Source of the DNA: Arcuatula senhousia
Taxonomy: Eukaryota > Mollusca > Bivalvia > Mytilida > Mytilidae
Direction: 5' to 3'
DNA: 64,000 bases
Assembly (NCBI GenBank): GCA_963971305.1
Contig: OZ020303.1
Span: forward strand, 62,434,867-62,498,866
In this document: positions 46,297 through 59,268 of the stretch, piece after piece
How the letters are laid out: every line of letters begins with the position of its first letter
Position numbering within the stretch: position 1 is the first letter of the stretch
Notes under the pieces: generated by a model
Seen by the model: the letters and a program-made list of their open reading frames with translations, nothing else
What the model was told of the DNA's origin: nothing
The model's database searches: none
Program-made: the position numbers and the translations under genes

Positions 46297-46567
46297 GACA
46301 TGTTTGAAAGTAGCTAAGGATGTATATATAGTTAGTCATACTGAACCCCCGGACTGAACCATCCTATCTAGTTTCAAATCATTACCATGTAAAACTATGG
46401 TTTTTTGAGAGAACCTCGATGGAAATTCACTCTCAGATCGGTGCATCATAAAACAGGAAGTAGAAGTCTAACAGGTCTGAAAGTCGCTTAGGACGTAAAG
46501 TTTGTGATACTGTGTCATTCTATTGAATTTTAAATCGGTTTATGAGAAAGCTTGACGCATATTTGTA
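46297..46567 (-). repeat. Two reversed ~170-bp units shared with DENND6 intron 18
   Basis: Read on the minus strand: GTCAAGCTTTCTCATAAACC, CCTAAGCGACTTTCAGACCT and CTTCTACTTCCTGTTTTATG. These match the tandem units at 23394-24078. Present in all five array units. Confidence 0.7.
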
Positions 46568-47007
46568 AGTCGATTTCTTGAAGACTTCACATTTTGCCAA
46601 ATGCATCATTCACAACACAAACTGTAACTTCAATTTAATAGCATACATCCATTTTACAATTTCTTGGTCGCAATAAAAAAAATCGATAGAAATGATGTTG
46701 CATGGTTAAGATTTGTTGCTCTTTCATTTTCCGTTATTAATTACCATCCCAAAAGTAATACCCGAAAGATATGCATTTGAGTCTCCACAACCTTTCACCC
46801 TTATATACATGATGTAGTTAGATTGTGATTTCTATAAGAACAAATAAACTGGTTAAAAAGTTCCAATCGAATAAAATATTGGCCGTGAAATAATTAGTTT
46901 ATAATCTTTATAACAATATTGTACACGATTAAGATAATTGGTACTAAATTTATATACGTACTAGGTACTATTTATATTTATATGATAATTAGCTACTTAA
47001 AAAGAGG

Positions 47008-47074
47008 ACACCTTCGTAGACCAATTGACTAGGTGGCTGCCTTTCAACCTCAAGATCCCATGTTCGAGCCTCAC
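47008..47074 (+). repeat. tRNA-like segment with B box in each array unit
   Basis: CCTTCGTAGACCAATTGACT, a CTTTCAACC loop-like stretch and GTTCGAGCC (a good Pol III B box) resemble a tRNA-derived SINE head. The A box is poor and stems do not close, so it is not a working tRNA. The other units have it near 50664, 54339, 58014 and 61689. Confidence 0.35.
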
Positions 47075-47081
47075 AACTGAC

Positions 47082-47280
47082 AGAACAAATCGGCTACCAA
47101 ATCAATCAGAATGTTCCGAGAATAAAAATCGACGGAACAAATCAGCTACTGAACCAGACAAAAAGTTCCGGAACTTTCTAACTATCAACTGGAACAAAGT
47201 AGCCAGACACTTAATTCCACCAGAACAAATGAACTGGTTAATAAGTTCCGCCGGAACAAATAAACGGGTGGAAAAGATTG
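47082..47280. repeat. Right subterminal array, inverted relative to the left
   Basis: GGAACAAAT, an AACTGGTTAA-like core, then GTTCC recurs with about the same period. An isolated copy lies at 46836-46870. Together with the left array it makes a long degenerate terminal inverted repeat. Confidence 0.7.
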
Positions 47281-47986
47281 GCTGTTACAATGTAAGAGTT
47301 GAATGGTTCCGGATATAATTAGTTCCGGGCAGAACTATTCAACTAGTCAAAATATTCCCACGGATACATGTAACTAGATATTAAATTCCTTTGATAGTTA
47401 TTTAATTCCGATAGAATATTATAGCTAGTTAAATAATTCTGACGGAACTTAAAGGCTAGTTTAAATGTTCCGATTTCTTATAAAATATCATATTTTGACA
47501 AAACTATAGAACAAATGATACCTTTTTTAAAAAATACATTGATTCAATGGAAAAATATAAATAGAAGATGCTGTAGTGGAACTTTATACCTAGTCAGTTT
47601 GTTCCTATGGAACCAGATAACTAGTTATTATGTTCTATATTTCAATAAATTAGCATATGAGGAACTAAATGACTTCATATTTTGTTCTTATGGAACTTTT
47701 TAACTAGTTCATTTATTCTTTGTTATTTTCTAATAAAAATATTGAAAAATATTACACTATAAAGCAACCTCGAGAAAGCAAATTAGTTTTATCTTTACGA
47801 TGAAAGTGTGTTGATTGATGAACTAATGATCAGTATAAGATCCTATATATAAATTGGTTTGTTCGATTTAAATGAAACTTTACTTACCATTGGGTAAAAT
47901 TCAGAAATGCATGGTCCAATTTATTGAGCAGTTGTTGGCTTAAATTAAAGTATAAAAAGCACGGCATTTTTATAAATGGGCATAAA

Positions 47987-48262
47987 ATGGATATATCAGA
48001 ATACGAGACACTTGTGCAGCACCTTCAACATGGAACCTACAACGATGGAACTTCAGAAAATGAAAAAAATGAAAAATTAGAAAACGAGTTAAAAATTTCC
48101 AACTTGATGGTACCAAATTGGTTTATGTGGATGAGATCGATGGGTGTAAAATCCAAAAAGCTGTCATCACCAAAGAAAGAAAGAAAGAATAGCGTTATTA
48201 AGTTGTACCATGTTGGTCACACAGGCAGGGACAAGACATATGCAAAGTGCAATGAAAGGTAG
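47987..48262 (+). CDS. ORF A (unit 2)
   Basis: Identical 91-residue frame to unit 1, with the same donor-like GTAGGT at its end. Confidence 0.4.
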   Translation: MDISEYETLVQHLQHGTYNDGTSENEKNEKLENELKISNLMVPNWFMWMRSMGVKSKKLSSPKKERKNSVIKLYHVGHTGRDKTYAKCNER

Positions 48263-49244
48263 GTCATTTTTGTAGTCATTTATGTTGAATTGTAAGTACA
48301 AATTTTACATTAGTTTTATATGCATGTTACTAAATATCGATCAAAAGCATATAACTGTATGCCAATGTTCAATTCATTATAATCCCCTTTATAGAAAAGA
48401 AAAGTACCTCTTCTGCTAATACGAAAATGCTTATGTTAGGATCCAGAGCTTAGAATGTATTACATAACTTTTGTACCTTTCAAAAATGTAAAACTAAAAA
48501 AAACTAAAAAAATTAAAAACCAATTTTCACAAAGACAATAATAAAATATTTAGAATATTTAAATTTAATTCAATGAGTGATAATTGTTTAAAGGTTGCAC
48601 CATTTGTCTCTTAAGAATGGACATTTTGGCGAAAACAAGGGAGATAACTCATGTCAAAACTACTCTTTGCTAAAATTTACATATACATTAGACGATATTG
48701 AGATGTGGAATAAGTGTACGCGACACAACAAACATTAACAAAAAGCAATTAAAAAAATCACAACGGAAAACAGCAAGCAGTCTTCAACATGACCAGAGGT
48801 CCAAGACTTATAATAGAATACAAACTGAGTATCAAAGCCAATCCCTAAATGTTGATGAAAGACCCAATTCTTGACAGACAAGGACAAACAAAGGCTTTGG
48901 CAAAGTTTCCTGTTTGAATAGTAGACAAACATCTAACCTGGTGACCCCCTGTTTTCTTTGTGTTTATGTTGCAGGGACTGATTCTGGGGGTTACAGAAAC
49001 TGCATAGGGTTCATATGCTTTATTACCAATATAAAAAGCTCTGAAATTTACAACAAACATTATGCAAATAACAACAGTTCTACCGTATAACAACATCACA
49101 GTTCATTTACGTAAAATCATACATTTAAATACCTTATGCATAAACAGGTGTACTCCGTTAAAGTACATTTAACCTCTATTATGAAAAGATCACATTCCAA
49201 TATTATTTGTTGAATCCCCTGATGATGAACTTAACGACGGCAAC

Positions 49245-49550
49245 ATGCAGGTAAACGCGATTGACTCTGATGACGGCAGCGATGACGACAACAACGAAGA
49301 AGACGATGATGATGATGCTGACAATAACGATGATATTGTCAGCGATATTGTTTGTGGTGCTGATCCTGTTTGTATTGATGAGGATAGTCGTGTTGATGAC
49401 GACATTTTTATCACACAAAACTCATATAGTACACGTATCCATTACTCAGAGGAGTGTAATGTGAACGACAATGATAATGACAGTAGTGGAACATGTAGAC
49501 CAAAACGCAGACGCATAGCTAAACGCAAGAGTAGTTTTGAATATTTTTGA
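49245..49550 (+). CDS. ORF B, acidic/basic 101-residue frame (unit 2)
   Basis: The N-terminal third is very Asp-rich (SDDGSDDDNNEEDDDDDADN), and the C-terminus is basic (KRRRIAKRK), like a nuclear-localisation signal. AATAAA follows about 25 bp after the stop. In units 1 and 2 the frame extends upstream without a stop to about 49187; in units 3-5 the 19-bp segment brings in a stop just upstream. It could be a terminal exon or a small stand-alone protein. No family is recognised. Confidence 0.35.
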   Translation: MQVNAIDSDDGSDDDNNEEDDDDDADNNDDIVSDIVCGADPVCIDEDSRVDDDIFITQNSYSTRIHYSEECNVNDNDNDSSGTCRPKRRRIAKRKSSFEYF

Positions 49551-51642
49551 ATGTACATCTATATACTAATAAAATAATGTATCAATTTGCCTTAAATAAT
49601 TATAGATTACTGTTATAACAACAATTTTGTTATATATTATAAACAACAAAGATCCAGACAGCTAGCTGATACTTGGGACTCATCAGAGGTGCTTAACCCA
49701 ATGTTTAGAAAAAGCCAAACCCTATTATACGAAAAGCATAGAACTAAATAAACCATATAAAATATAGAAAAGAGAAACCAAGTTACAGTAAAAAATCACA
49801 AAATCACCCTTGACAAAAACATACATTATAGCAAAATGAAAATCAAATTTGTCAGCAAACGCCAATCAAAAACTTTCCTCGTTTAATGGCAAAAATAATT
49901 TTTCCATGGGACATGGAATCGGCAAATGGATCATAATTGAAATTTGAAGTCCGACATGTTTGAAAGTAGCTAAGGATGTATATATAGTTAGTCATACTGA
50001 ACCCCCGGACTGAACCATCCTATCTAGTTTCAAATCATTACCATGTAAAACTATGGTTTTTTGAGAGAACCTCGATGGAAATTCACTCTCAGATCGGTGC
50101 ATCATAAAACAGGAAGTAGAAGTCTAACAGGTCTGAAAGTCGCTTAGGACGTAAAGTTTGTGATACTGTGTCATTCTATTGAATTTTAAATCGGTTTATG
50201 AGAAAGCTTGACGCATATTTGTAAGTCGATTTCTTGAAGACTTCACATTTTGCCAAATGCATCATTCACAACACAAACTGTAACTTCAATTTAATAGCAT
50301 ACATCCATTTTACAATTTCTTGGTCGCAATAAAAAAAATCGATAGAAATGATGTTGCATGGTTAAGATTTGTTGCTCTTTCATTTTCCGTTATTAATTAC
50401 CATCCCAAAAGTAATACCCGAAAGATATGCATTTGAGTCTCCACAACCTTTCACCCTTATATACATGATGTAGTTAGATTGTGATTTCTATAAGAACAAA
50501 TAAACTGGTTAAAAAGTTCCAATCGAATAAAATATTGGCCGTGAAATAATTAGTTTATAATCTTTATAACAATATTGTACACGATTAAGATAATTGGTAC
50601 TAAATTTATATACGTACTAGGTACTATTTATATTTATATGATAATTAGCTACTTAAAAAGAGGACACCTTCGTAGACCAATTGACTAGGTGGCTGCCTTT
50701 CAACCTCAAGATCCCATGTTCGAGCCTCACAACTGACAGAACAAATCGGCTACCAAATCAATCAGAATGTTCCGAGAATAAAAATCGACGGAACAAATCA
50801 GCTACTGAACCAGACAAAAAGTTCCGGAACTTTCTAACTATCAACTGGAACAAAGTAGCCAGACACTTAATTCCACCAGAACAAATGAACTGGTTAATAA
50901 GTTCCGCCGGAACAAATAAACGGGTGGAAAAGATTGGCTGTTACAATGTAAGAGTTGAATGGTTCCGGATATAATTAGTTCCGGGCAGAACTATTCAACT
51001 AGTCAAAATATTCCCACGGATACATGTAACTAGATATTAAATTCCTTTGATAGTTATTTAATTCCGATAGAATATTATAGCTAGTTAAATAATTCTGACG
51101 GAACTTAAAGGCTAGTTTAAATGTTCCGATTTCTTATAAAATATCATATTTTGACAAAACTATAGAACAAATGATACCTTTTTTAAAAAATACATTGATT
51201 CAATGGAAAAATATAAATAGAAGATGCTGTAGTGGAACTTTATACCTAGTCAGTTTGTTCCTATGGAACCAGATAACTAGTTATTATGTTCTATATTTCA
51301 ATAAATTAGCATATGAGGAACTAAATGACTTCATATTTTGTTCTTATGGAACTTTTTAACTAGTTCATTTATTCTTTGTTATTTTCTAATAAAAATATTG
51401 AAAAATATTACACTATAAAGCAACCTCGAGAAAGCAAATTAGTTTTATCTTTACGATGAAAGTGTGTTGATTGATGAACTAATGATCAGTATAAGATCCT
51501 ATATATAAATTGGTTTGTTCGATTTAAATGAAACTTTACTTACCATTGGGTAAAATTCAGAAATGCATGGTCCAATTTATTGAGCAGTTGTTGGCTTAAA
51601 TTAAAGTATAAAAAGCACGGCATTTTTATAAATGGGCATAAA

Positions 51643-51918
51643 ATGGATATATCAGAATACGAGACACTTGTGCAGCACCTTCAACATGGAACCTACAACG
51701 ATGGAACTTCAGAAAATGAAAAAAATGAAAAATTAGAAAACGAGTTAAAAATTTCCAACTTGATGGTACCAAATTGGTTTATGTGGATGAGATCGATGGG
51801 TGTAAAATCCAAAAAGCTGTCATCACCAAAGAAAGAAAGAAAGAATAGCGTTATTAAGTTGTACCATGTTGGTCACACAGGCAGGGACAAGACATATGCA
51901 AAGTGCAATGAAAGGTAG
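51643..51918 (+). CDS. ORF A (unit 3)
   Basis: Identical to units 1 and 2, TATA box and donor included. Confidence 0.4.
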   Translation: MDISEYETLVQHLQHGTYNDGTSENEKNEKLENELKISNLMVPNWFMWMRSMGVKSKKLSSPKKERKNSVIKLYHVGHTGRDKTYAKCNER

Positions 51919-52919
51919 GTCATTTTTGTAGTCATTTATGTTGAATTGTAAGTACAAATTTTACATTAGTTTTATATGCATGTTACTAAATATCGATCAA
52001 AAGCATATAACTGTATGCCAATGTTCAATTCATTATAATCCCCTTTATAGAAAAGAAAAGTACCTCTTCTGCTAATACGAAAATGCTTATGTTAGGATCC
52101 AGAGCTTAGAATGTATTACATAACTTTTGTACCTTTCAAAAATGTAAAACTAAAAAAAACTAAAAAAATTAAAAACCAATTTTCACAAAGACAATAATAA
52201 AATATTTAGAATATTTAAATTTAATTCAATGAGTGATAATTGTTTAAAGGTTGCACCATTTGTCTCTTAAGAATGGACATTTTGGCGAAAACAAGGGAGA
52301 TAACTCATGTCAAAACTACTCTTTGCTAAAATTTACATATACATTAGACGATATTGAGATGTGGAATAAGTGTACGCGACACAACAAACATTAACAAAAA
52401 GCAATTAAAAAAATCACAACGGAAAACAGCAAGCAGTCTTCAACATGACCAGAGGTCCAAGACTTATAATAGAATACAAACTGAGTATCAAAGCCAATCC
52501 CTAAATGTTGATGAAAGACCCAATTCTTGACAGACAAGGACAAACAAAGGCTTTGGCAAAGTTTCCTGTTTGAATAGTAGACAAACATCTAACCTGGTGA
52601 CCCCCTGTTTTCTTTGTGTTTATGTTGCAGGGACTGATTCTGGGGGTTACAGAAACTGCATAGGGTTCATATGCTTTATTACCAATATAAAAAGCTCTGA
52701 AATTTACAACAAACATTATGCAAATAACAACAGTTCTACCGTATAACAACATCACAGTTCATTTACGTAAAATCATACATTTAAATACCTTATGCATAAA
52801 CAGGTGTACTCCGTTAAAGTACATTTAACCTCTATTATGAAAAGATCACATTCCAATATTATTAACGGCCATGAACCAACCATGTTGAATCCCCTGATGA
52901 TGAACTTAACGACGGCAAC

Positions 52920-53225
52920 ATGCAGGTAAACGCGATTGACTCTGATGACGGCAGCGATGACGACAACAACGAAGAAGACGATGATGATGATGCTGACAAT
53001 AACGATGATATTGTCAGCGATATTGTTTGTGGTGCTGATCCTGTTTGTATTGATGAGGATAGTCGTGTTGATGACGACATTTTTATCACACAAAACTCAT
53101 ATAGTACACGTATCCATTACTCAGAGGAGTGTAATGTGAACGACAATGATAATGACAGTAGTGGAACATGTAGACCAAAACGCAGACGCATAGCTAAACG
53201 CAAGAGTAGTTTTGAATATTTTTGA
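52920..53225 (+). CDS. ORF B (unit 3)
   Basis: Same 101-residue product as unit 2. The upstream frame is closed by TGA within the 19-bp segment. Confidence 0.35.
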   Translation: MQVNAIDSDDGSDDDNNEEDDDDDADNNDDIVSDIVCGADPVCIDEDSRVDDDIFITQNSYSTRIHYSEECNVNDNDNDSSGTCRPKRRRIAKRKSSFEYF

Positions 53226-55317
53226 ATGTACATCTATATACTAATAAAATAATGTATCAATTTGCCTTAAATAATTATAGATTACTGTTATAACAACAAT
53301 TTTGTTATATATTATAAACAACAAAGATCCAGACAGCTAGCTGATACTTGGGACTCATCAGAGGTGCTTAACCCAATGTTTAGAAAAAGCCAAACCCTAT
53401 TATACGAAAAGCATAGAACTAAATAAACCATATAAAATATAGAAAAGAGAAACCAAGTTACAGTAAAAAATCACAAAATCACCCTTGACAAAAACATACA
53501 TTATAGCAAAATGAAAATCAAATTTGTCAGCAAACGCCAATCAAAAACTTTCCTCGTTTAATGGCAAAAATAATTTTTCCATGGGACATGGAATCGGCAA
53601 ATGGATCATAATTGAAATTTGAAGTCCGACATGTTTGAAAGTAGCTAAGGATGTATATATAGTTAGTCATACTGAACCCCCGGACTGAACCATCCTATCT
53701 AGTTTCAAATCATTACCATGTAAAACTATGGTTTTTTGAGAGAACCTCGATGGAAATTCACTCTCAGATCGGTGCATCATAAAACAGGAAGTAGAAGTCT
53801 AACAGGTCTGAAAGTCGCTTAGGACGTAAAGTTTGTGATACTGTGTCATTCTATTGAATTTTAAATCGGTTTATGAGAAAGCTTGACGCATATTTGTAAG
53901 TCGATTTCTTGAAGACTTCACATTTTGCCAAATGCATCATTCACAACACAAACTGTAACTTCAATTTAATAGCATACATCCATTTTACAATTTCTTGGTC
54001 GCAATAAAAAAAATCGATAGAAATGATGTTGCATGGTTAAGATTTGTTGCTCTTTCATTTTCCGTTATTAATTACCATCCCAAAAGTAATACCCGAAAGA
54101 TATGCATTTGAGTCTCCACAACCTTTCACCCTTATATACATGATGTAGTTAGATTGTGATTTCTATAAGAACAAATAAACTGGTTAAAAAGTTCCAATCG
54201 AATAAAATATTGGCCGTGAAATAATTAGTTTATAATCTTTATAACAATATTGTACACGATTAAGATAATTGGTACTAAATTTATATACGTACTAGGTACT
54301 ATTTATATTTATATGATAATTAGCTACTTAAAAAGAGGACACCTTCGTAGACCAATTGACTAGGTGGCTGCCTTTCAACCTCAAGATCCCATGTTCGAGC
54401 CTCACAACTGACAGAACAAATCGGCTACCAAATCAATCAGAATGTTCCGAGAATAAAAATCGACGGAACAAATCAGCTACTGAACCAGACAAAAAGTTCC
54501 GGAACTTTCTAACTATCAACTGGAACAAAGTAGCCAGACACTTAATTCCACCAGAACAAATGAACTGGTTAATAAGTTCCGCCGGAACAAATAAACGGGT
54601 GGAAAAGATTGGCTGTTACAATGTAAGAGTTGAATGGTTCCGGATATAATTAGTTCCGGGCAGAACTATTCAACTAGTCAAAATATTCCCACGGATACAT
54701 GTAACTAGATATTAAATTCCTTTGATAGTTATTTAATTCCGATAGAATATTATAGCTAGTTAAATAATTCTGACGGAACTTAAAGGCTAGTTTAAATGTT
54801 CCGATTTCTTATAAAATATCATATTTTGACAAAACTATAGAACAAATGATACCTTTTTTAAAAAATACATTGATTCAATGGAAAAATATAAATAGAAGAT
54901 GCTGCAGTGGAACTTTATACCTAGTCAGTTTGTTCCTATGGAACCAGATAACTAGTTATTATGTTCTATATTTCAATAAATTAGCATATGAGGAACTAAA
55001 TGACTTCATATTTTGTTCTTATGGAACTTTTTAACTAGTTCATTTATTCTTTGTTATTTTCTAATAAAAATATTGAAAAATATTACACTATAAAGCAACC
55101 TCGAGAAAGCAAATTAGTTTTATCTTTACGATGAAAGTGTGTTGATTGATGAACTAATGATCAGTATAAGATCCTATATATAAATTGGTTTGTTCGATTT
55201 AAATGAAACTTTACTTACCATTGGGTAAAATTCAGAAATGCATGGTCCAATTTATTGAGCAGTTGTTGGCTTAAATTAAAGTATAAAAAGCACGGCATTT
55301 TTATAAATGGGCATAAA

Positions 55318-55593
55318 ATGGATATATCAGAATACGAGACACTTGTGCAGCACCTTCAACATGGAACCTACAACGATGGAACTTCAGAAAATGAAAAAAA
55401 TGAAAAATTAGAAAACGAGTTAAAAATTTCCAACTTGATGGTACCAAATTGGTTTATGTGGATGAGATCGATGGGTGTAAAATCCAAAAAGCTGTCATCA
55501 CCAAAGAAAGAAAGAAAGAATAGCGTTATTAAGTTGTACCATGTTGGTCACACAGGCAGGGACAAGACATATGCAAAGTGCAATGAAAGGTAG
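55318..55593 (+). CDS. ORF A (unit 4)
   Basis: Identical protein to the other units. Confidence 0.4.
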   Translation: MDISEYETLVQHLQHGTYNDGTSENEKNEKLENELKISNLMVPNWFMWMRSMGVKSKKLSSPKKERKNSVIKLYHVGHTGRDKTYAKCNER

Positions 55594-56594
55594 GTCATTT
55601 TTGTAGTCATTTATGTTGAATTGTAAGTACAAATTTTACATTAGTTTTATATGCATGTTACTAAATATCGATCAAAAGCATATAACTGTATGCCAATGTT
55701 CAATTCATTATAATCCCCTTTATAGAAAAGAAAAGTACCTCTTCTGCTAATACGAAAATGCTTATGTTAGGATCCAGAGCTTAGAATGTATTACATAACT
55801 TTTGTACCTTTCAAAAATGTAAAACTAAAAAAAACTAAAAAAATTAAAAACCAATTTTCACAAAGACAATAATAAAATATTTAGAATATTTAAATTTAAT
55901 TCAATGAGTGATAATTGTTTAAAGGTTGCACCATTTGTCTCTTAAGAATGGACATTTTGGCGAAAACAAGGGAGATAACTCATGTCAAAACTACTCTTTG
56001 CTAAAATTTACATATACATTAGACGATATTGAGATGTGGAATAAGTGTACGCGACACAACAAACATTAACAAAAAGCAATTAAAAAAATCACAACGGAAA
56101 ACAGCAAGCAGTCTTCAACATGACCAGAGGTCCAAGACTTATAATAGAATACAAACTGAGTATCAAAGCCAATCCCTAAATGTTGATGAAAGACCCAATT
56201 CTTGACAGACAAGGACAAACAAAGGCTTTGGCAAAGTTTCCTGTTTGAATAGTAGACAAACATCTAACCTGGTGACCCCCTGTTTTCTTTGTGTTTATGT
56301 TGCAGGGACTGATTCTGGGGGTTACAGAAACTGCATAGGGTTCATATGCTTTATTACCAATATAAAAAGCTCTGAAATTTACAACAAACATTATGCAAAT
56401 AACAACAGTTCTACCGTATAACAACATCACAGTTCATTTACGTAAAATCATACATTTAAATACCTTATGCATAAACAGGTGTACTCCGTTAAAGTACATT
56501 TAACCTCTATTATGAAAAGATCACATTCCAATATTATTAACGGCCATGAACCAACCATGTTGAATCCTCTGATGATGAACTTAACGACGGCAAC

Positions 56595-56900
56595 ATGCAG
56601 GTAAACGCGATTGACTCTGATGACGGCAGCGATGACGACAACAACGAAGAAGACGATGATGATGATGCTGACAATAACGATGATATTGTCCGCGATATTG
56701 TTTGTGGTGCTGATCCTGTTTGTATTGATGAGGATAGTCGTGTTGATGACGACATTTTTATCACACAAAACTCATATAGTACACGTATCCATTACTCAGA
56801 GGAGTGTAATGTGAACGACAATGATAATGACAGTAGTGGAACATGTAGACCAAAACGCAGACGCATAGCTAAACGCAAGAGTAGTTTTGAATATTTTTGA
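56595..56900 (+). CDS. ORF B (unit 4), one substitution
   Basis: Same as unit 3 except a Ser-to-Arg change (IVRDIVCG). Confidence 0.35.
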   Translation: MQVNAIDSDDGSDDDNNEEDDDDDADNNDDIVRDIVCGADPVCIDEDSRVDDDIFITQNSYSTRIHYSEECNVNDNDNDSSGTCRPKRRRIAKRKSSFEYF

Positions 56901-58992
56901 ATGTACATCTATATACTAATAAAATAATGTATCAATTTGCCTTAAATAATTATAGATTACTGTTATAACAACAATTTTGTTATATATTATAAACAACAAA
57001 GATCCAGACAGCTAGCTGATACTTGGGACTCATCAGAGGTGCTTAACCCAATGTTTAGAAAAAGCCAAACCCTATTATACGAAAAGCATAGAACTAAATA
57101 AACCATATAAAATATAGAAAAGAGAAACCAAGTTACAGTAAAAAATCACAAAATCACCCTTGACAAAAACATACATTATAGCAAAATGAAAATCAAATTT
57201 CTCAGCAAACGCCAATCAAAAACTTTCCTCGTTTAATGGCAAAAATAATTTTTCCATGGGACATGGAATCGGCAAATGGATCATAATTGAAATTTGAAGT
57301 CCGACATGTTTGAAAGTAGCTAAGGATGTATATATAGTTAGTCATACTGAACCCCCGGACTGAACCATCCTATCTAGTTTCAAATCATTACCATGTAAAA
57401 CTATGGTTTTTTGAGAGAACCTCGATGGAAATTCACTCTCAGATCGGTGCATCATAAAACAGGAAGTAGAAGTCTAACAGGTCTGAAAGTCGCTTAGGAC
57501 GTAAAGTTTGTGATACTGTGTCATTCTATTGAATTTTAAATCGGTTTATGAGAAAGCTTGACGCATATTTGTAAGTCGATTTCTTGAAGACTTCACATTT
57601 TGCCAAATGCATCATTCACAACACAAACTGTAACTTCAATTTAATAGCATACATCCATTTTACAATTTCTTGGTCGCAATAAAAAAAATCGATAGAAATG
57701 ATGTTGCATGGTTAAGATTTGTTGCTCTTTCATTTTCCGTTATTAATTACCATCCCAAAAGTAATACCCGAAAGATATGCATTTGAGTCTCCACAACCTT
57801 TCACCCTTATATACATGATGTAGTTAGATTGTGATTTCTATAAGAACAAATAAACTGGTTAAAAAGTTCCAATCGAATAAAATATTGGCCGTGAAATAAT
57901 TAGTTTATAATCTTTATAACAATATTGTACACGATTAAGATAATTGGTACTAAATTTATATACGTACTAGGTACTATTTATATTTATATGATAATTAGCT
58001 ACTTAAAAAGAGGACACCTTCGTAGACCAATTGACTAGGTGGCTGCCTTTCAACCTCAAGATCCCATGTTCGAGCCTCACAACTGACAGAACAAATCGGC
58101 TACCAAATCAATCAGAATGTTCCGAGAATAAAAATCGACGGAACAAATCAGCTACTGAACCAGACAAAAAGTTCCGGAACTTTCTAACTATCAACTGGAA
58201 CAAAGTAGCCAGACACTTAATTCCACCAGAACAAATGAACTGGTTAATAAGTTCCGCCGGAACAAATAAACGGGTGGAAAAGATTGGCTGTTACAATGTA
58301 AGAGTTGAATGGTTCCGGATATAATTAGTTCCGGGCAGAACTATTCAACTAGTCAAAATATTCCCACGGATACATGTAACTAGATATTAAATTCCTTTGA
58401 TAGTTATTTAATTCCGATAGAATATTATAGCTAGTTAAATAATTCTGACGGAACTTAAAGGCTAGTTTAAATGTTCCGATTTCTTATAAAATATCATATT
58501 TTGACAAAACTATAGAACAAATGATACCTTTTTTAAAAAATACATTGATTCAATGGAAAAATATAAATAGAAGATGCTGCAGTGGAACTTTATACCTAGT
58601 CAGTTTGTTCCTATGGAACCAGATAACTAGTTATTATGTTCTATATTTCAATAAATTAGCATATGAGGAACTAAATGACTTCATATTTTGTTCTTATGGA
58701 ACTTTTTAACTAGTTCATTTATTCTTTGTTATTTTCTAATAAAAATATTGAAAAATATTACACTATAAAGCAACCTCGAGAAAGCAAATTAGTTTTATCT
58801 TTACGATGAAAGTGTGTTGATTGATGAACTAATGATCAGTATAAGATCCTATATATAAATTGGTTTGTTCGATTTAAATGAAACTTTACTTACCATTGGG
58901 TAAAATTCAGAAATGCATGGTCCAATTTATTGAGCAGTTGTTGGCTTAAATTAAAGTATAAAAAGCACGGCATTTTTATAAATGGGCATAAA

Positions 58993-59268
58993 ATGGATAT
59001 ATCAGAATACGAGACACTTGTGCAGCACCTTCAACATGGAACCTACAACGATGGAACTTCAGAAAATGAAAAAAATGAAAAATTAGAAAACGAGTTAAAA
59101 ATTTCCAACTTGATGGTACCAAATTGGTTTATGTGGATGAGATCGATGGGTGTAAAATCCAAAAAGCTGTCATCACCAAAGAAAGAAAGAAAGAATAGCG
59201 TTATTAAGTTGTACCATGTTGGTCACACAGGCAGGGACAAGACATATGCAAAGTGCAATGAAAGGTAG
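58993..59268 (+). CDS. ORF A (unit 5)
   Basis: Identical protein to the other units; unit 5's private changes lie elsewhere. Confidence 0.4.
   Translation: MDISEYETLVQHLQHGTYNDGTSENEKNEKLENELKISNLMVPNWFMWMRSMGVKSKKLSSPKKERKNSVIKLYHVGHTGRDKTYAKCNER

Larger units (their letters stand above)
43475..47289 (+). mobile_element. Array unit 1 (3815 bp), Ginger-like tandem element
   Basis: From the second base the unit reads TGTAAGAGTTG and ends GGCTGTTACA. Order: inverted-motif array, TATA box, ORF A, splice-like exon, ORF B, hammerhead-like relic, ~170-bp repeats, tRNA-like segment, inverted-motif array. It is 159 bp longer than unit 2 because of a MITE plus 6-bp duplication at 45492. The left flank CTTA (43472-43475) matches CTTA after unit 5. 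The Ginger assignment (TGT...ACA ends, 4-bp duplication, integrase-like ORF) is inference. Confidence 0.75.
47290..50945 (+). mobile_element. Array unit 2 (3656 bp)
   Basis: Head-to-tail copy of unit 1 without the MITE and without the 19-bp segment present in units 3-5. It carries T (CTGTAGTGG) and G (TTTGTCAGC) at two positions where units 1, 4 and 5 carry C. Confidence 0.9.
50946..54620 (+). mobile_element. Array unit 3 (3675 bp)
   Basis: It has the 19-bp segment (TATTAACGGCCATGAACC region, 52860-52880) like units 4-5, but shares the T and G variants with unit 2. Confidence 0.9.
54621..58295 (+). mobile_element. Array unit 4 (3675 bp)
   Basis: It carries the 19-bp segment. Private changes include GTCCGCGAT (Ser to Arg in ORF B) and GAATCCTCTG. 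Confidence 0.9.
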
